Source: Bacteroidia bacterium (GTDB taxonomy: Bacteria > Bacteroidota > Bacteroidia > SpSt-205). Taken from it: a stretch of 17,552 nt of DNA. Under the pieces are notes generated by a model. It was given only the letters and a program-made list of their open reading frames with translations, was not told where the DNA came from and did not search any database. The DNA lies in the NCBI GenBank assembly GCA_025060275.1, contig JANXCJ010000028.1, positions 1 to 17,552 on the forward strand, given 5' to 3'. Shown one piece after another: positions 14,962 to 17,552 of the stretch. Every line of letters begins with the position of its first letter. Positions within the stretch are counted from its first letter, which is position 1. A program made the translations under genes and the position numbers.

Positions 14962-16338
14962 ATGCGGATTCACTGGGTTTTAGCAGTCTGGCTTTCGGTG
15001 GGCATATTACCAGCGCAGGTAGGTCATACTACGATTGTTTTCAATGATCCTTCTCGGACAGGGGGCTTCGGTTCAGGCGGCGGACCTGGAAGACAAATTC
15101 AAACAGAAATCTACTATCCTGCTACTGTTACAGGGGATGATACCCCCATACGCCCCGGTCTCTACCCTATTGTAATAATAGGGCATGGCTTCGTTATGGT
15201 GTGGTCTGCCTACCAGAACTTATGGGAGGCCTTAGTACCGGCTGGATATATTGTGGCACTGCCGAGAACAGAGGGAAGCCTCTCTCCCAGTCATCAGGAT
15301 TTCGCATTAGATATGCAAATAGTAGCAAATAGGATGTTATTAGAAGGAAAAGATCCAAATAGCCGCTTTTATGGGCATATTCATCCTAAAGTAGCAATCA
15401 CAGGGCATTCCATGGGAGGGGGGTGTGCTGTATTAGCAGCCCAGCAATTCCCAAATGTCCATTGTATAGTAGGCTTTGCTCCTGCGAATACAAACCCTTC
15501 TGCCATAATAGCTGCTGCTAATGTAACGGTACCTGCACTTATATTCTCAGGATCAGGCGATAGTGTGACACCACCTTATCAGCACCAGCTCCCTATCTAT
15601 CAAGCTCTCAGCTCCAGCTGTAAGTGGTATGTAAGTCTCTTAGGCGGCGGACATTGCTACTTCGCAAACCCTAACTTCAACTGCGATTTTGGAGAGAGTA
15701 GTGCAGGCTCCACTATTACAATTAGCCGAGCCCAGCAGCAGAGCTTTACTACTCGCATCTTACTCCCTTTTTTGAATGCCTGCTTGAAAGATAGCTGCAT
15801 GGGAAAATTTTTAGATACGCTTAGTACCATAAGTGGAATTACCTATCAGTCTGCCTGTCCTTACCAACCTCTCAGTGTGAGCGGCCAGATAACACACCCC
15901 ACTTACAGCAATCCTTCAGGAGGAAGCATCACACTGACAGTAGTAGGTGGCACACCACCCTATCAATACCAGTGGAGCCATGGATTCACTGGCTCTGATC
16001 CTACAGGTCTCTCAGCAGGAATCTACTCCGTGCAAGTCAGAGATGCAGCGGGTTGTGAGGTAATTCAAACTTTCGTCCTATCACTGACAAGTTCTCTATA
16101 TGAAGATGGAAAAAAACCCTTCATAGTATATTCACTCCCCTTCCAGAACATGCTGATTCTGGAGTTGCATCCAGATTACATAGAACAAGATTGGTGCTTA
16201 TATAACAGCCTGGGACAAATAGTAGGTCAGGGCAGGATAGAAAGTGTCCGAATAGAAGTCAAACTTCCTCCTTGTGGTGCCGGCCTATATAGATTGGTGA
16301 TCGGAAATCAAGCTAAGTCCTTGCTCTGGATGCCCTAA
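14962..16338 (+). CDS. secreted alpha/beta hydrolase with SprB-type repeat and T9SS C-terminal sorting domain
   Basis: 458 residues from the ATG at 14962 (a TTG at 14956 is less likely). A signal peptide occupies about 1-19 (WVLAVWLSVGILPA). The alpha/beta hydrolase domain runs to about 285, with oxyanion-region GHGF (74-77), nucleophile elbow GHSMGGG (Ser150), acid SGSGDSVTP (Asp200) and base GGGHCYF (His231), resembling dienelactone hydrolase/PAF acetylhydrolase-type enzymes. One SprB-like Ig-type repeat follows (about 306-373, GGTPPYQYQWS...AGIYSVQVRDAAGC), then a type A T9SS sorting domain (about 385-458) with LYNSLGQIV and GAGLYRLVI. The protein should therefore cross the outer membrane by T9SS and be released or held on the surface. 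Ester or polyester substrates are possible but unproven. Starts 15 nt after the phosphatase. Confidence 0.9.
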   Translation: MRIHWVLAVWLSVGILPAQVGHTTIVFNDPSRTGGFGSGGGPGRQIQTEIYYPATVTGDDTPIRPGLYPIVIIGHGFVMVWSAYQNLWEALVPAGYIVALPRTEGSLSPSHQDFALDMQIVANRMLLEGKDPNSRFYGHIHPKVAITGHSMGGGCAVLAAQQFPNVHCIVGFAPANTNPSAIIAAANVTVPALIFSGSGDSVTPPYQHQLPIYQALSSSCKWYVSLLGGGHCYFANPNFNCDFGESSAGSTITISRAQQQSFTTRILLPFLNACLKDSCMGKFLDTLSTISGITYQSACPYQPLSVSGQITHPTYSNPSGGSITLTVVGGTPPYQYQWSHGFTGSDPTGLSAGIYSVQVRDAAGCEVIQTFVLSLTSSLYEDGKKPFIVYSLPFQNMLILELHPDYIEQDWCLYNSLGQIVGQGRIESVRIEVKLPPCGAGLYRLVIGNQAKSLLWMP

Positions 16339-16341
16339 TGA

Positions 16342-16360
16342 GGAAGCTCTACCGAGTTCC
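16342..16360 (+). terminator. possible hairpin after the T9SS hydrolase gene
   Basis: GGAA-G-CTC, loop TACC, then GAGTTCC: seven pairs with one bulged G, starting 3 nt after the hydrolase stop codon. No T-run follows, so intrinsic termination is uncertain; an RNA 3'-end or processing structure is equally possible. A separate promoter element for the next gene follows at 16374. Confidence 0.3.
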
Positions 16361-16373
16361 ATGGATATGCAGT

Positions 16374-16381
16374 TAACTTTG
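16374..16381 (+). promoter_or_regulatory. -7 promoter element of the lipoprotein gene
   Basis: TAACTTTG, an exact TAnnTTTG match, is followed by CGAA and then the GTG start at 16386, so the message should be leaderless or nearly so. It shares the ten-mer TTAACTTTGC with the Lrp/AsnC promoter. No convincing -33 TTTG is visible. Confidence 0.45.
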
Positions 16382-16385
16382 CGAA

Positions 16386-16826
16386 GTGGTGCGGTACCTC
16401 CAGATAATAGGGTTAGGGCTTATATTCATATTCACCGGATGCCAGCCAGATACACCTCCTCCCTCTAACCCACCGGGAGCTTCACGCCTCACAGGGCAAA
16501 GTAGCCGCACATGGCGCCTACAGACACTTTCCATCCGAGGAAGCAGCGAGCCTATCCCGCCCTGCCGCGCTGATGACCGATGGACGTTCTACGTAGACGG
16601 GAGAGCTGTGCTGCAAAATCCTACACCTTGCACTGCAAATGACCCTGACGACCCTTCTCCCAACGCTACAGGACAATGGCGCTTCACCAACAATGAGCGC
16701 TCTCTCATAATAGAAGGACAGAATATCTTCTTTAATAGAGTTATCATCCAGCTCACGGATAATACTCTCGTTTGGGAATATACAGGAGAAGGAGGAGCGC
16801 TCGTACAAGAGACATGGGTGCCCTAA
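16386..16826 (+). CDS. lipocalin-like lipoprotein
   Basis: 146 residues. A lipoprotein signal peptide ends at the lipobox FTGC (Cys19) after a hydrophobic run (IIGLGLIFIF), then comes a Pro-rich linker (PDTPPPSNPPG) and a beta-rich domain of about 110 residues. LTGQSSRTWRLQTLSI, CRADDRWTFYVDG, ATGQWRFTNNERSLIIEG and IQLTDNTLVWEY follow the order seen in the lipocalin-like domain common in small Bacteroidota lipoproteins. Cys59 and Cys82 could form a disulfide. No Lys-Asp/Glu surface-export signal follows the lipidated Cys, so an inner-leaflet location is the simpler guess. The start is the GTG at 16386; a second GTG follows directly. No specific ligand is known. Confidence 0.85.
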   Translation: MVRYLQIIGLGLIFIFTGCQPDTPPPSNPPGASRLTGQSSRTWRLQTLSIRGSSEPIPPCRADDRWTFYVDGRAVLQNPTPCTANDPDDPSPNATGQWRFTNNERSLIIEGQNIFFNRVIIQLTDNTLVWEYTGEGGALVQETWVP

Positions 16827-16842
16827 GCGAAGTCCAACCTTA

Positions 16843-16869
16843 GCTCTGCCTAATGCCAAGGCTTAGAGC
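16843..16869 (+). terminator. hairpin downstream of the lipoprotein gene
   Basis: GCTCT+GCCT (16843-16851), loop AATGCCA, then AGGC, a TT bulge and AGAGC (16859-16869): nine base pairs with a two-base bulge, 17 nt after the lipoprotein stop codon. There is no T-run on the plus strand. On the minus strand it covers the end of the small Cys-containing frame, so it may serve either direction. Confidence 0.35.
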
Positions 16870-17039
16870 GGTAAGCATTCATTGTTACACTTAGTATTCT
16901 GCTCCGCAGCTTTTTCTGTACCCTGTACCCCACCTAAATACCCTCTTTCCTCCAAGGCCTCAATGCGCTTGATCTCTCTAGTGCTCAGCTTAGCTTAGGA
17001 AATAGGAAAAAACCCCACATTCTGCAAACATATGTTCAT
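16863..17039 (-). pseudogene. small interrupted reading frame with GG and C-terminal Cys pair, unrecognised
   Basis: On the minus strand, from 16994 down to a TAA at 16863-16865, an uninterrupted frame of 43 codons reads AKLSTREIKRIEALEERGYL, then GGVQGTEKAAEQNTKCNNEC, then LPL. Its charged, helical start, Gly-Gly and short tail with two Cys look protein-like. It lacks a usable start: in the same frame an ATG at 17039 leads into a TAA at 16997-16995. A second ATG at 17020, four bases after a perfect TATGTTTG element (17025-17032), runs in another frame. That frame would join the 43-codon frame if one unit of the tandem CTAAG-CTAAG (about 16991-17000) were absent. So it may be a frameshifted small gene or relic. 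Resemblance to Bacteroidota leader-GG peptide precursors is superficial, and no modification genes lie nearby. Chance is a serious alternative. Confidence 0.25.
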
Positions 17040-17361
17040 CTTTTAGTGAAGCTCCTTTGAATTCAGATATAGTAGTCTGAGCCCCTTCTCCATCTATGCT
17101 TTACAGCTAGCTTGTAGGCGAGAGACCTCTTTTGCTTACTTTCCCCATTCGCAGAAAGCAGCTAACACAATCAAAAGCCGCTCTCAGTAGAATTTACCTC
17201 ACAAAGGATAGATTTGGAACTTTGGGTGAGAGAGGATGTACAGCGAACTTTCTTATGCCAAGCGCCCTCAGATGAAAAAGTGTTAGTTGGACACGAGAGG
17301 AAGACCATAAAGTCTATACTTGTACCTTTACTCATTACTCATATGACAGATACGCGCATTT

Positions 17362-17393
17362 TTTGGAAAAGGGATATAATTCTCACATATTTG
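17362..17393 (+). promoter_or_regulatory. Bacteroidota-type promoter for the gene at 17398
   Basis: TTTG (17362-17365), a 20-nt spacer, then CATATTTG (17386-17393), one mismatch from TAnnTTTG, with spacing right for -33/-7 elements. The ATG follows after TAGT, so a leaderless mRNA is again predicted. This is the only promoter in the window with both elements. Confidence 0.5.
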
Positions 17394-17397
17394 TAGT

Positions 17398-17552
17398 ATG
17401 ACTCTTTCCGAGCTGCGACAAATAGCCCAAAAACATGGATTACAAGTGGAGGAGGCATTCTTGAGCTTCATGCTGGAGATCCTATCTCTACAATCTCCAG
17501 CAGGGGAGAAAGTCATGCCTCCCATAGAGGAATCGCATCATCGTCCCTTCCA
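17398..17552 (+). CDS. N-terminal part of an unidentified protein, cut by the window end
   Basis: Open from the ATG at 17398 to the edge (51 complete codons, no stop). It begins MTLSELRQIAQKHGLQVEEA and continues with a hydrophobic helix (FLSFMLEILSLQ), then PAGEKVMPP and a His-rich turn. The opening LSELRQIAQKHGL resembles the small SAP-like helical domain at the N-terminus of transcription termination factor Rho (typically LxELxxIAxxLGI), so rho is one candidate, but 51 residues are too few to decide. Coding status is supported by the promoter directly upstream and by protein-like codon content. Confidence 0.6.
   Translation, partial: MTLSELRQIAQKHGLQVEEAFLSFMLEILSLQSPAGEKVMPPIEESHHRPF

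Larger units (their letters stand above)
16827..17397. other. 571-bp stretch without a convincing gene
   Basis: Both strands and all frames were read. The stretch holds a hairpin just after the lipoprotein gene (16843-16869), a small interrupted minus-strand frame (16863-17039), and a TTTG-N20-CATATTTG promoter for the gene at 17398. No tRNA-like T-loop, no rRNA fragment and no long repeat was recognised. An open plus-strand frame at 17166-17396 lacks a good start and any family resemblance. The remainder is unexplained and could be decayed coding sequence or an unrecognised RNA. Confidence 0.6.

Noticed and set aside
17166..17396. Open plus-strand frame of 77 codons (from the TTG at 17214: MELWVREDVQRTFL...) before the last gene
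   Set aside because: No ATG near its beginning, no recognisable family, and its end runs through the probable promoter of the 17398 gene. A TAGATTTG lies at 17209-17216 but no start codon follows at the usual spacing.
16827..17397. Structured RNA (tRNA, SRP RNA, 6S RNA, riboswitch) in the long gap
   Set aside because: No T-loop GGTTCRA, no SRP-type tetraloop helix and no recognisable riboswitch core was found by eye; a covariance-model search would settle it.
1..17552. CRISPR array, insertion sequence, integrase or defence island
   Set aside because: No spaced direct repeats, terminal inverted repeats, transposase motifs or defence-associated domains seen; the genes are mainly housekeeping.

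Overview
The window looks like a compact, gene-dense piece of a Bacteroidota chromosome. The evidence is: a secreted hydrolase ending in a SprB-type repeat and a type IX secretion (T9SS) sorting domain; a DoxX/BT_3928-type membrane protein with a DCGCFG motif; a GlmU-like protein with the N-terminal domain typical of this phylum; a zapA-rny pair; and promoters of the TAnnTTTG type, the -7 element of the Bacteroidota primary sigma factor. Genus and species cannot be read from the sequence. I see no mobile element, CRISPR array, rRNA or tRNA.

Layout. (1) 1-5609, plus strand: the 3' part of an M1 metallopeptidase, a small coiled-coil protein, zapA, rny (RNase Y), a DoxX-like protein and a DppB/OppB-type ABC permease. 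Most of these overlap their neighbour, so they are probably co-transcribed and partly translationally coupled. (2) 5627-11283, minus strand: pckA (ATP-dependent PEP carboxykinase), a UvrA paralogue and a GlmU-like protein. Their junctions are tight (TGATG, then 18 nt), and transcription runs from pckA. (3) 11284-11421: a divergent control region between pckA and an Lrp/AsnC regulator, holding two promoter elements and a perfect 6-3-6 inverted repeat. (4) 11422-16826, plus strand: the Lrp/AsnC regulator, rsmI, lnt (apolipoprotein N-acyltransferase), an inositol monophosphatase family enzyme, the T9SS hydrolase and a lipocalin-like lipoprotein. rsmI/lnt and lnt/phosphatase overlap by tens of bases. 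(5) 16827-17397: the only long stretch without a clear gene. It contains a hairpin and, on the minus strand, a small interrupted reading frame ending in Cys-Asn-Asn-Glu-Cys. (6) 17398-end: the 5' end of a gene cut by the window edge.

Most genes are housekeeping: envelope and cell division (zapA, lnt), RNA turnover and rRNA methylation (rny, rsmI), gluconeogenesis (pckA), DNA repair (uvrA paralogue). No defence or biosynthetic system stands out. The most interesting signals are: a recurring TAnnTTTG element followed by exactly four bases and a start codon, which suggests leaderless mRNAs; the inverted repeat between pckA and the Lrp-type gene; the Lys/Ser tail on that regulator; the UvrA paralogue lacking half of its first zinc module; and the small interrupted Cys-containing frame at 16863-17039.
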